Positions 50,192 through 59,366 of a DNA stretch of 64,000 nucleotides are shown piece after piece. The stretch spans positions 1-64,000 of the forward strand of contig CAMCEE010000003.1 in assembly GCA_945873815.1 (NCBI GenBank). The letters run 5' to 3'. The notes under the pieces were generated by a model. The model worked only from the letters and a program-made list of their open reading frames with translations, ran no database searches and was not told where the DNA came from. The position numbers and the translations under genes are program-made. Each line of letters begins with the position of its first letter. The first letter of the stretch is position 1. Source of the DNA: an uncultured Caryophanales bacterium. GTDB taxonomy: Bacteria; Bacillota_I; Bacilli_A; RFN20; CAG-449.

Positions 50192-52138
50192 TTATCTTTT
50201 TCCATACTTTAATAAAGTGAATAATGTTTTAAAGTATAGTGGGTATTTTGCATGTTCATATCCATCAATAAGCTTTAAAACTTTATTTCTATAATTCTCA
50301 TCTGCGATATTTTCAACATTAGTTTTAAATCCATAGAAATTATCAAACTCATCAATCATTTTTAAAACTCTTTCAATTTGATGTGAATTTAATGGAATAG
50401 AAGTTATACCAATATATTGAGTAAATGCTTCTTCAACTACTTTATCTTCACTCATTAATTTAAAACATCTACCTTCTTTTGCCCATTTAGATTTATATGA
50501 ACTCATAGAATTATTAATTGAATCAGATTTAGCTACTCTATTATTTAATTTACAAAGACGAGTTTTATTTAAACGAATAAATTGACCACATCCTATATAT
50601 CCTTCTTCACCTAGAACATTAATAGAACTATCAACGCTTCCTTCAATATATGATTCTTGCGCAATTAATGTTTTTTGAGGCTTTGGAAGTCTCCATTGCA
50701 TATTAAATCCACCTAATGTCATGAAAGATAAAGCATATTTCATAGTATTCTTTTTCTCAATTTTTCCATATTTTATGACATCTTCAATTGTTAAAGCTAA
50801 TTCATCATTGTCGCCTTTAATTTCGCAAGGAGATGTAAATACAATTATGTCTCCATCTTTCTCTTTATTTTCTTTCTTTCCAACAATAGAAATATTACAT
50901 TTACCATATTGACTATTTTTGGATTTTCCAAGATATGCATTAGTAGAATTAACTTTATCAAATAATTCTTTTAATAATTCCTTATCTCCATAAATTCTAG
51001 AAACAAAGTTTTGATTTGCTGAAATTGATTCATATGAATAAAATTCATCAACAATTCCATTTTCATTTAATGAATGGTGATAATTGTTTTCAATAATAGG
51101 TTCAATAACATGTAAATCATTCAATGGTAGTCCGTTCTCATCCAATAAATCTGATAACATAATATATTTATTTGATAAAGATGCTTTTTTCTTATCTTCA
51201 AAAGGTTTATCTAAAAGTAAATTTATGTAATTGCATTTTCCATCTTTATTTTTATTTTTCTCTCTTTGAATAAAGCGTGGAACTGGAACATATTCATTAA
51301 ATTTATCATCTGAAATATAAGCATTTGTAAAAATAAGATTATCACTTAAGAATAATTTAGTAAACACAGGATCAACATCATTCTTACCTAGTTTAATTGC
51401 TTTAGCATATTCATTGGCAAAATATCCATAAATAGATGATCCCATAATATATTTAACTGTTTCATTCTTCATTGAAGAAGAAAGAAGGAGTGGTTTTTCA
51501 TTATGAATTCTTAATTCTAAATAGTCAAAATCACTTGAAGGAAGGACAATTTTACTTTCACTTTTATTATTTTTTTCTAGTCTACATTCGACTAGTCCTA
51601 ATCCTCTATTTCTATTTAAACCAATATGTCTAACAAGCTTAATAGCGTCACTTAAATGTTTTTCTTCTTCCCCAGTAATATTTTCAATCTCCGAGACAAA
51701 AGTTAATCCTTTATTTACAACATTAATAGTTCTTAATGAACCTTCTTTTGCTTTTTCAGTTTCATCATCAATAGATGTTTGAGTTCTTTTAGATACATAC
51801 ATTCTTTTGACAAATCTAGGATTAATATTTCTTTCTTTAATATCCAAAACAATATTATCTTTTTCACTAATATAATCTAATAGTTCTGCATTACTAATTT
51901 TTAATGTTCCTTCAATATCATCTTGAGTACCAAATAATCTATCAATATCAATAGAATCAGAAACCATCAAATTATATTCTTTACAAGCATCTTTTATAAC
52001 ACCTTTTAATCTTTTTGATGGAATAAATGGAAAACCGTATTCATTCGTATATACATCCATATCAATTGATCTACCAGAAGAAGCACCAAGAGCAATACAT
52101 GTAGCACTTTTTAATTTAATTATTAATTTATAATTCAT
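50192..52138 (-). CDS. csx10: Csx10-like (Cas5-type) RAMP protein, type III-D
   Basis: LIIKLKSATCIALGASSGRSIDMDVYTNEYGFPFIPSKRLKGVIKDAC; HIGLNRNRGLGLVECRL. Confidence 0.8.
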   Translation of the reverse strand: MNYKLIIKLKSATCIALGASSGRSIDMDVYTNEYGFPFIPSKRLKGVIKDACKEYNLMVSDSIDIDRLFGTQDDIEGTLKISNAELLDYISEKDNIVLDIKERNINPRFVKRMYVSKRTQTSIDDETEKAKEGSLRTINVVNKGLTFVSEIENITGEEEKHLSDAIKLVRHIGLNRNRGLGLVECRLEKNNKSESKIVLPSSDFDYLELRIHNEKPLLLSSSMKNETVKYIMGSSIYGYFANEYAKAIKLGKNDVDPVFTKLFLSDNLIFTNAYISDDKFNEYVPVPRFIQREKNKNKDGKCNYINLLLDKPFEDKKKASLSNKYIMLSDLLDENGLPLNDLHVIEPIIENNYHHSLNENGIVDEFYSYESISANQNFVSRIYGDKELLKELFDKVNSTNAYLGKSKNSQYGKCNISIVGKKENKEKDGDIIVFTSPCEIKGDNDELALTIEDVIKYGKIEKKNTMKYALSFMTLGGFNMQWRLPKPQKTLIAQESYIEGSVDSSINVLGEEGYIGCGQFIRLNKTRLCKLNNRVAKSDSINNSMSSYKSKWAKEGRCFKLMSEDKVVEEAFTQYIGITSIPLNSHQIERVLKMIDEFDNFYGFKTNVENIADENYRNKVLKLIDGYEHAKYPLYFKTLFTLLKYGKR

Positions 52139-52158
52139 ATCACTTGTCCCCCCTTCCT

Positions 52159-53769
52159 TTATTCGTACAAATCAATTAATGAAGATGCATCATAATATCT
52201 TGCTTTTCCATCTTTACATCTAGGTTCATATACAAATTCTTCTACACTACCAAAAGTTTTTCTGGACTTAATTCTTTCAAATAGCATATCCATATATGCA
52301 TCACTGATTTCATATCCGTTTCTAATTTCTTTAACAACACTTCTATGACTACTACCATCGTTATCATTCATATTCCTGAAGAATTTAATCTTTCCCAATA
52401 ATGATTCAATATGTCTATCATCCACATCAATAGATTTAGATACGCAATATGGTTTTAAATAATAATTTTCATTTACTTTTCGATCATTTTCAATATTACG
52501 AACTACTCCAACATCGCATATTTCAAAATCCAAAAATGAAGCTGGTCTAGTATATTTATTACCATTTCCATCTAATAACATAGTTTCGATTCTATTCTCT
52601 TTTTTCTTAGCTTCGCCTTTTGCAAAAGAGCAAGATTCTTCCGCGAGTTCATAAGCAGTTGCAAATGGGAAATGTGAATGAATGAAACAAATACCCGCGC
52701 AAGATGAGAATTTATTATCTTTCATCTTTACATCAACAATATTTCCATTTTTGTCATATGGTGCCAAGAATTCTTCTTCAATTGATTCCATAATTTCTTT
52801 TACTAAATCTAACGCTTTTTCTGCGAGAACAATAAATGTAATATCATCACCCGAACTAATAACAAGACGTGATTCTTTGTCGTGTTCTTTTAAAATATTT
52901 CTTACTTTATCTCTAAATACATAATCAATCTTTGCAGAAATATTTCTTGAATTATATACTGCATCTTCAAAAGTAACACCTTGAAGTTTCTTATCTTCTA
53001 AAACTTTGATATAGTTTGCAATCATTGCCGCCATATCATTACCATCAATATGAACAACTGCGATCATTCTCTTATTTGAGTTTCTATTTCCATCAAATAT
53101 CCTATCAAGTTCTTCTACACCATTTTTTTCATTTTTCTTTACCTTAAGTGCAGATTCAATCGGCATATATCTATCACCACTAATTCTTTCTTTCAAATAA
53201 GAATCAAAATATGCACTTGAATCGCTTATTGGTAGTCCAGTAATAGAGTCTGATTTAGTAATAGGGAGTGATTTAGTTAAAACTAATTCAGGCATTCTAG
53301 TTTTTACTTCATTTAATTTACCAATAACTTCTCTTCTTTTATTCAAATATTCTTGACTACCTTTAGAAAAATCAACTTCAGTATAAGCATACGCAAGTGA
53401 AAGACTATAGCTATGTTTTAAAACATATTCTTGTAAGAAATTATTAAATTCTTTGAGTTCTTCTTCGCTTCCTCTAAAAGCAAGCAATAAATTACCTGCT
53501 CCATAATATACATATTCAGCTTTAATTTGATTATTATGTTCAATTTCAAAAGAAATATTGCCTAGTTTTCCATCTTTTGCCTTCCAATTATTAACCAATT
53601 TATCAATTTCATTATTAAATTTAAAATATTCCGTAATACCTTCATCAAGGATATTACGAACAATATTAGAGGCACCAATAATTTCTTTTAATTTAGTTGT
53701 CCTAAAAATATATTTTTGGATTCCTCTAACATCATAAATGATTAAAAAATTTTTTCTCATTGTATTCAT
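52159..53769 (-). CDS. cas10: Cas10, HD-less, with SGDD palm motif
   Basis: IQKYIFRTTKLKEIIGASNIVRNIL; VVHIDGNDMAAM; RLVISSGDDITFIVLAEKAL; no recognisable N-terminal HD domain. Confidence 0.88.
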   Translation of the reverse strand: MNTMRKNFLIIYDVRGIQKYIFRTTKLKEIIGASNIVRNILDEGITEYFKFNNEIDKLVNNWKAKDGKLGNISFEIEHNNQIKAEYVYYGAGNLLLAFRGSEEELKEFNNFLQEYVLKHSYSLSLAYAYTEVDFSKGSQEYLNKRREVIGKLNEVKTRMPELVLTKSLPITKSDSITGLPISDSSAYFDSYLKERISGDRYMPIESALKVKKNEKNGVEELDRIFDGNRNSNKRMIAVVHIDGNDMAAMIANYIKVLEDKKLQGVTFEDAVYNSRNISAKIDYVFRDKVRNILKEHDKESRLVISSGDDITFIVLAEKALDLVKEIMESIEEEFLAPYDKNGNIVDVKMKDNKFSSCAGICFIHSHFPFATAYELAEESCSFAKGEAKKKENRIETMLLDGNGNKYTRPASFLDFEICDVGVVRNIENDRKVNENYYLKPYCVSKSIDVDDRHIESLLGKIKFFRNMNDNDGSSHRSVVKEIRNGYEISDAYMDMLFERIKSRKTFGSVEEFVYEPRCKDGKARYYDASSLIDLYE

Positions 53770-53843
53770 ATTATTATTCTCCCAATTTATATAATTAAAT
53801 TATACTACAAACATAATAAAAAGAAAGAATTATTATTCTTTTC

Positions 53844-54017
53844 TTAGTCATAATATCCTTCGTATATTTTCTTAACATGTTTTTCTTTTTTGTGTTTCTT
53901 ACTTACAAATACATTTGCTCTTGTATTGCGTTGAATATTAAAATGCATCTCATTTCTTATCTTCGCATAATCTGGAACCAATTCAAATGTTAATGACACT
54001 TTTTTTGATCTACTCAT
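53844..54017 (-). CDS. 57-aa basic small protein at the promoter-proximal end of the type III operon
   Basis: RBS ggagg; MSRSKKVSLTFELVPDYAKIRNEMHFNIQRNTRANVFVSKKHKKEKHVKKIYEGYYD; below the ORF-track length cut-off. Confidence 0.65.
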   Translation of the reverse strand: MSRSKKVSLTFELVPDYAKIRNEMHFNIQRNTRANVFVSKKHKKEKHVKKIYEGYYD

Positions 54018-54215
54018 ATTTTATTCCTCCATCATAGAGTAGTCTCTCACAATTTATAACATCATTTATGTAACATTCACAAAATAACATATTCTAATAT
54101 TACACCAAAATCACACACCACATGAGTATACAATAATATAATGATGATAATTGCAATTATGAGAAGATTGGTAATAATGAACCAATTAATAAAACAATTA
54201 AATGATTATTGTAGG

Positions 54216-54248
54216 GTCCAATCCCACCTGGTGTTATTTGGCGGATAA
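54216..54248 (+). repeat. Left inverted-repeat copy of IS end
   Basis: GTCCAATCCCACCTGGTGTTATTTGGCGGATAA, inverted relative to 57064-57096 with one mismatch. Confidence 0.85.
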
Positions 54249-54395
54249 TTACAAAAAAAGATAGGATTTTATTCATCCTTTTCAGAATGCTTGAATTTTC
54301 CACTGGCAAAGATGAACCATTTTAATACATAATGCAAACACCTTTTTTTGAAAACATCCTAATTAGTTATAGAATGCAGCAAGATAAATTGGAAT

Positions 54396-54761
54396 TCAAA
54401 TTACAGGTGTTCCCACTTCAATTAAGTTACCATCTAAATCGTAGAATCTTACGACCTTTTGTCCCCAACTGTGTGTCATCAGATGATTGACATATTCGAT
54501 TTCAGGATAAAGTGTTTCAAGACGCTCTACAAATTGTTCTATGTTAGGCTCTTCAAAATACAACTCGGTTTGATTACTATTTGGAATAATACTTCTTTTT
54601 GTAAATTGTTCCCAGTATCCCAATTCCTGTAAATATATATTATTAGTCAATTTCATATTCCCATCGTTGTCTTTAAGAAGTTTAAATCCAAACATATCAC
54701 TGTAAAACTTTAACGCACGCTTACAATCTTTGACAACAATAAGTGTTCCTTTGTATTTCAT
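54396..54761 (-). CDS. VOC/glyoxalase superfamily protein
   Basis: KGTLIVVKDCKRALKFYSDMFGFKLL; VRFYDLDGNLIEVGTPV. Confidence 0.88.
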   Translation of the reverse strand: MKYKGTLIVVKDCKRALKFYSDMFGFKLLKDNDGNMKLTNNIYLQELGYWEQFTKRSIIPNSNQTELYFEEPNIEQFVERLETLYPEIEYVNHLMTHSWGQKVVRFYDLDGNLIEVGTPVI

Positions 54762-54785
54762 ATATTCTCCTCTTCAAATTCTAAT

Positions 54786-55451
54786 TTATTCAACAGCCTT
54801 CCAATAACCATCTTTATTGGAGCCTATTTTTTCTAAATATCCATTATTTTTCAAATATCTAATGTTATTACCAATTGCAATATCACTAATTTCAATAATA
54901 ATTTCTAATTTGACTTTTGTAATATTGGGATTATGTCTCATTTCTGATAATATTTGCTTCCTAGTGGTGTTTAAACCATGTTTTCTAGTGGCAGGTGAAG
55001 TATTACCAATCTCATTACCAACTTTATTACCAACTTATCTATTTTTATTAAATGGAATGGTAACTACTATATAATTCTCTCTAAAATCAAATGCATCTTT
55101 CGAATAGTTTTCAATAATTTTAGGAACACCTCTTCCTGACTTATCACTTATTCTCAATTGAGCAAAAATTTCAGATAATTTTTCATTTTTTTCTATTCGA
55201 TATAATGATACAGTATTAAGAATTGTTTCGTAAATCTTTCTTGAAATATCTCTTAATGTTGATTCATTAATCATTTGTCCTTTTGATTCACCATTTGGCA
55301 AAACACCAAAGTAAATAGTACCATAACCATTTTTATTAAGCATTGCACAAATTGATTGTATTGCTTCATTAATCTCTCCAGTTGTTTTTTTAAGGTTCTT
55401 TCGTTTTTGAGAAGTTTTATAAAAATGAAAATCCTGAAGGTTAAACATCAA
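54786..55451 (-). pseudogene. Decayed AlbA_2/Schlafen-like ATP-binding protein gene (in-frame stop, internal deletion)
   Basis: ORF 55035-55451 stops at TAA after PFNKNR but the same frame continues VGNKVGNEIGN...NNIRYLKNNGYLEKIGSNKDGYWKAVE; N-terminus joins directly to SGRGVPKIIENYS. Confidence 0.8.
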
Positions 55452-55527
55452 TTTTGCCTCATTTCAATAGTTTTCCATCCTTCTTTAATAGCGATAAAAG
55501 AATCATTCCATAAATTCATTTTATGAA

Positions 55528-56865
55528 TCATTTCAAAACCTCCCAATATCCATATTGATTAGTTCCAATTCTTGAAATATATTTCTTTTTTATCAAAGAA
55601 TTCAAACATCTTTGTACAGTTTTTTCAGATTTCCCAATTATTGATGCTAATTCATTTTTTAATGTTTTAGGATTCTCTTTAATTTTTATAAATATAGTTT
55701 TTTCATCTTTAGTCAAATCATTATATGCGTGGACATCAGCGTGGACATTTGTCTGGACATTGTTTCTATAAAATACAAAGCAAAAACCATAAGCAACATT
55801 TTCATAAGTCCATCTAACATTATTTTCTTTACATAGTTCGCTCATTCTTTTAAATCCTGTTCCAGCTTTCTCAACATCTTTGCATCTAAATAAAGTGTCA
55901 AGAATTAAAGGATTCCTTTTCATTGAAGGTATGTCTTTTTCTATATAATCATACGGAGATAAATCAAATGGAAATGATCCGGGATTAAAAATAGTAATTT
56001 TACCTGGATGAATATTGACTTCAATTTCTGGATAATTTTGGTAATTAGCATGTGCAAAAGCGTTTATAACCATCTCTCTTATGGCTCTAATAGGTATTTC
56101 AGGAATCTCAATTCTTTGAACTTCACCAATTTCAATGTGCCAATTGATTCGGTTTTTAATATAAGTCATAGTTTCATCAATTAAAGTATAGATATTGTTT
56201 TTAAATAATTTTAAATCTGTAAAACTTATCTTTTCATCAGTTGCAAAACAAGCAAGTTTAAGACCTATATTTACATTTTTTCCAAAAAGGGCATATGCAG
56301 CATTCGAAACAATATTATTTTTATATAAATCCAATATCGACAATAGTTTATTTTTGGAATACTCTTTTAATTCGAGTCTACCACAATTAACCGCCTCATT
56401 GTAATACGATAACAATGTTTCATCATCGATATCATCTAAACAAGCATTAGAGTTTTCTCTTTCCCAGTTCAAAGAATAATTATCTTCTTGGACTAATCTA
56501 ATTAGTTCGTCTCTAGACATTTTTCTATTTTGTGTCCCAACTCTTATTAGAAATTTGCCAAAAGCACTGTATGGTTTTTGATTCCCATAAAAACTAATTT
56601 TCAATACACTTTTATTATCAATCAATAAATTCTCAATAGTAGGAACAATTCTAGGCTCAATATTTGTTGAAATCATCTCGGATACATCTTTTATTGTTGA
56701 ATCAGTTATTGCTTGTCCCTTAATATCTCCATTATCAAATACCCCAAAATAAACATCACCTCTACTATGTTTATTTAAGATTGCAGCAATTGCTTCGCAT
56801 GCTTCTCTTTTTTCGGATGTTGATTCTTTGAATTCTGTTGTTTCGTTTTCTTTTCCTAAATTCAT
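55528..56865 (-). CDS. AlbA_2 (Schlafen-like) DNA-binding / divergent HATPase protein with C-terminal wHTH
   Basis: NETTEFKESTSEKREACEAIAAILNKHSRGDVYFGV; IREMVINAFAHANYQ; AGTGFKRMSELC; TLKNELASIIGKSEKTVQRCLNSL. Confidence 0.88.
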   Translation of the reverse strand: MNLGKENETTEFKESTSEKREACEAIAAILNKHSRGDVYFGVFDNGDIKGQAITDSTIKDVSEMISTNIEPRIVPTIENLLIDNKSVLKISFYGNQKPYSAFGKFLIRVGTQNRKMSRDELIRLVQEDNYSLNWERENSNACLDDIDDETLLSYYNEAVNCGRLELKEYSKNKLLSILDLYKNNIVSNAAYALFGKNVNIGLKLACFATDEKISFTDLKLFKNNIYTLIDETMTYIKNRINWHIEIGEVQRIEIPEIPIRAIREMVINAFAHANYQNYPEIEVNIHPGKITIFNPGSFPFDLSPYDYIEKDIPSMKRNPLILDTLFRCKDVEKAGTGFKRMSELCKENNVRWTYENVAYGFCFVFYRNNVQTNVHADVHAYNDLTKDEKTIFIKIKENPKTLKNELASIIGKSEKTVQRCLNSLIKKKYISRIGTNQYGYWEVLK

Positions 56866-56960
56866 AGTAGCCTCCTAAGTCATCAACACAATTATACTAA
56901 ATTATCGCTAAAATGTCCATGCAAATGTCCACGCAAATGTCCAGGCATTTTATAGTCTCA

Positions 56961-56983
56961 AGTGACAAAGTAAATTCAGTTAT
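56961..56983. repeat. Solo copy of the 38872-39009 MITE terminal repeat
   Basis: AGTGACAAAGTAAATTCAGTTAT, followed by further similarity (AAGAAAGAAAA..TAGTCTGTC). Confidence 0.75.
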
Positions 56984-57063
56984 TAAGAAAGAAAATGAAT
57001 TTAGTCTGTCAATTGAGGCAAAGGTAAATGAAGAGACACATAAAATCCCTTCACTTTTTGTAT

Positions 57064-57096
57064 TTATCCGCCAAATAACGCCAGGTGGGATTGGAC
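57064..57096 (-). repeat. Right inverted-repeat copy of IS end (overlaps transposase 3' end)
   Basis: Reverse complement GTCCAATCCCACCTGGCGTTATTTGGCGGATAA encodes the last residues VQSHLALFGG-stop. Confidence 0.85.
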
Positions 57097-57669
57097 TATT
57101 ACTATATTTTTTTTCTTTATTTCACTTGAATAAGGAAGTAATGAATCAACACTTTCACAATGAATATTTTCTAAAACATACTTAAAATATCGTTCAATGC
57201 TTATATTGTTTATCTTACATGTTTGAACAATGGAGAATAATTTTGCTGTATAACTTGTCCCTGCATAAGAACCTGATGTTTGAAATACTTTTCTTTGTAT
57301 TACAAATGGCTTAACTGCTTGTTCTAACGAAGTTGTTACTTTTAATCCCTTATATTCTATAACCACTACAGAATGATCAAATCTTGAAAAATGAGAGCTT
57401 TTCTTGATCTTTTCTACTTCACTTAACATATTAACTCTTACATCTTTTTCTTCAATTATATTGTTTTCTCTTTTTGAAACAGTATTTACATTTATGAATT
57501 TACCATGAATATTGTTATAAGCGTTCATCCAATCTCTTAATGTTTCTCTATTTAATCCGTTCTCTTTTGCAAAAGTTGCGACTGGCATTCCAGATAGTTT
57601 ACATTTCCTACACCATTCGTATCTTTCTTGATTCTAATAAAATCTTCTTTTTTCAATTTTTATTTCCAT
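57064..57669 (-). pseudogene. IS66-like transposase remnant with in-frame TAG
   Basis: TSLEQAVKPFVIQRKVFQTSGSYAGTSYTAKLFSIVQTCKINNISIERYFKYVLENI resembles the IS66 C-terminus; upstream frame reads MEIKIEKRRFY-TAG-NQERYEWCRKCKLSGMPVATFAKENGLNRETLRDW. Confidence 0.75.
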
Positions 57670-57827
57670 TAAAAAATCGCATCCTATTTCTAGGATAGCG
57701 ATTCATTCTATTTTTTATAGTGTGTTATTTTTTGACGTACACTTATTTTTTGACTCACACAATCTTTATTTATCCATAAGATGCAATAAAAAAGCACCCT
57801 TTTTAGAATGCTTGAATTTTCTACTGG

Positions 57828-57898
57828 AGCAGGTGACGGGAATCGGACCCGCATAACCAGCTTGGAAGGCTGGTGTTCTACCACTGAACTACACCTGC
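57828..57898 (-). tRNA. tRNA-Gly(TCC)
   Basis: GCAGGTGTAGTTCAGTGGTAGAACACCAGCCTTCCAAGCTGGTTATGCGGGTCCGATTCCCGTCACCTGCT. Confidence 0.97.
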
Positions 57899-57917
57899 AT
57901 ATATATTTCTCGAAGAC

Positions 57918-57993
57918 TGGCGGACCAGACGAGAATCGAACTCGCGATCTTCTCCGTGACAGGGAGACATGTTAACCGCTACACCACTGGTCC
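57918..57993 (-). tRNA. tRNA-Asp(GTC), CCA encoded
   Basis: GGACCAGTGGTGTAGCGGTTAACATGTCTCCCTGTCACGGAGAAGATCGCGAGTTCGATTCTCGTCTGGTCCGCCA. Confidence 0.97.
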
Positions 57994-58003
57994 AGATTCG
58001 AGA

Positions 58004-58096
58004 TGGCGGAGCAAGAGAGACTTGAACTCTCGCACCGGAGTTACCCGATCTACATCCTTAGCAGGGACGCCTCTTCACCAACTTGAGTATTGCTCC
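58004..58096 (-). tRNA. tRNA-Ser(GCT), CCA encoded
   Basis: GGAGCAATACTCAAGTTGGTGAAGAGGCGTCCCTGCTAAGGATG...GCGAGAGTTCAAGTCTCTCTTGCTCCGCCA, long variable arm. Confidence 0.97.
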
Positions 58097-58155
58097 ATGT
58101 CGCTTATTTAATATATCATGTATGTCTACTAAATGCAATTATTTTTTAAAAAATT

Positions 58156-59253
58156 TTATTTCGTTTTGCAAATTGTCAATACGTATTTTCCCTTACGCTT
58201 AGATAATATATCTTCACTTACAAATAGTTCTTGATTAAATGGCATAAAAATCGCCGATTTATTTGCTCTTCTTTCTATTTCTCTATATGTTTCTTCTTCT
58301 CCATCCCAAATAATATTAATTATTTTTCCTTTTTCAATTTCCTTATCGAAATCATTAATATTAAATAAATTAATCGTGTCAGAAAGAATATGTTTAATTT
58401 GTTTATTAATTAAATCAGAATTTATTTTTTTAAAGAAATTGTTTAAGTAAGAATCTAGTTTTTCTTCTTTTATACTTAATATGTTGCCTTCCGTTCTTTT
58501 AATCACTTCAATTGATGAATTCATTATATCTCTTGGTCCAACTTCAATGATTAAAGGAATTCCTTTATTCTTATAATCATTTAATTTATCCATATCATTT
58601 ATCTTTGATTCATCTAATAGCACTCTATATCCGCGCATTTCCATATTTTGTTTTAGTTTTCTTGCGTATGGAATAACATTCTTTTCATTCATTCTAAGAG
58701 GGATTATACCTATTTGATATAAGGATGACAAAGGAGAAAATATAAAGCCATCGTCATCATAATTAATCTCAATTAATGCTTCTAGTATCTTAGAAGAATA
58801 TCTCGTTCTAACTTTATTTTCGATAGTATCTACTATTACACTTCCTACTTCGATAAAATGATTATCGTTAGTATACGCACCTAAAATATATTCTTCATTT
58901 GAATCAAAAGAAACTCGTTTTCCTACAAGTAAGTTAATTCCTAAAACTTGTTTTGTTAATGATATATACGTTTGAAGAATGTCAATTGAACTCGTTTTTG
59001 CTCCCTCGATTAATGAATCGTATTTACTATAAGAAATATGATTAAGCAAATTATTCATATTATAATTTAGCATTTGAATTTTATTTTCATTTTCTATACT
59101 GTCTTCATCAAAAAAATAACATTCACTAAATCCATAACTACTAAGTTTATTAATAAAGGAATTTCCTAAGCTCTTCCAAATAAAAAAACCATATGGTAGT
59201 AAATTATCATTCTTATTTAAAATGTACTTTTCTTTTAAATCTAATATATTCAT
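58156..59253 (-). CDS. Prolyl-tRNA synthetase-like class II aaRS paralogue
   Basis: FSPLSSLYQIGIIPLRMNEKNVIPYARKLKQNMEMRGYRVLLDES...NKGIPLIIEVGPRDIMNSSIEVIKRTEG resembles the archaeal-type ProRS anticodon-binding domain; catalytic part diverged/short. Confidence 0.65.
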   Translation of the reverse strand: MNILDLKEKYILNKNDNLLPYGFFIWKSLGNSFINKLSSYGFSECYFFDEDSIENENKIQMLNYNMNNLLNHISYSKYDSLIEGAKTSSIDILQTYISLTKQVLGINLLVGKRVSFDSNEEYILGAYTNDNHFIEVGSVIVDTIENKVRTRYSSKILEALIEINYDDDGFIFSPLSSLYQIGIIPLRMNEKNVIPYARKLKQNMEMRGYRVLLDESKINDMDKLNDYKNKGIPLIIEVGPRDIMNSSIEVIKRTEGNILSIKEEKLDSYLNNFFKKINSDLINKQIKHILSDTINLFNINDFDKEIEKGKIINIIWDGEEETYREIERRANKSAIFMPFNQELFVSEDILSKRKGKYVLTICKTK

Positions 59254-59366
59254 ATATACCTCAAAAACATTATAATGAAAAATAATAAATAATCAAACAC
59301 AAAAAAAACATTTAAATATAATTATTTGTACAATATTATGCTACAATAATGTTGGAGGACATAATT

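Noticed and set aside
52682-52924. + strand ORF inside cas10 (and similar antisense ORFs throughout the CRISPR and T7SS operons)
   Set aside because: Antisense to well-supported CDSs with no RBS or recognisable product.
52159-53769. Diguanylate cyclase (GGDEF protein)
   Set aside because: The IQKYIF..LKEIIGAS N-terminus, palm organisation and operon context identify Cas10 instead.
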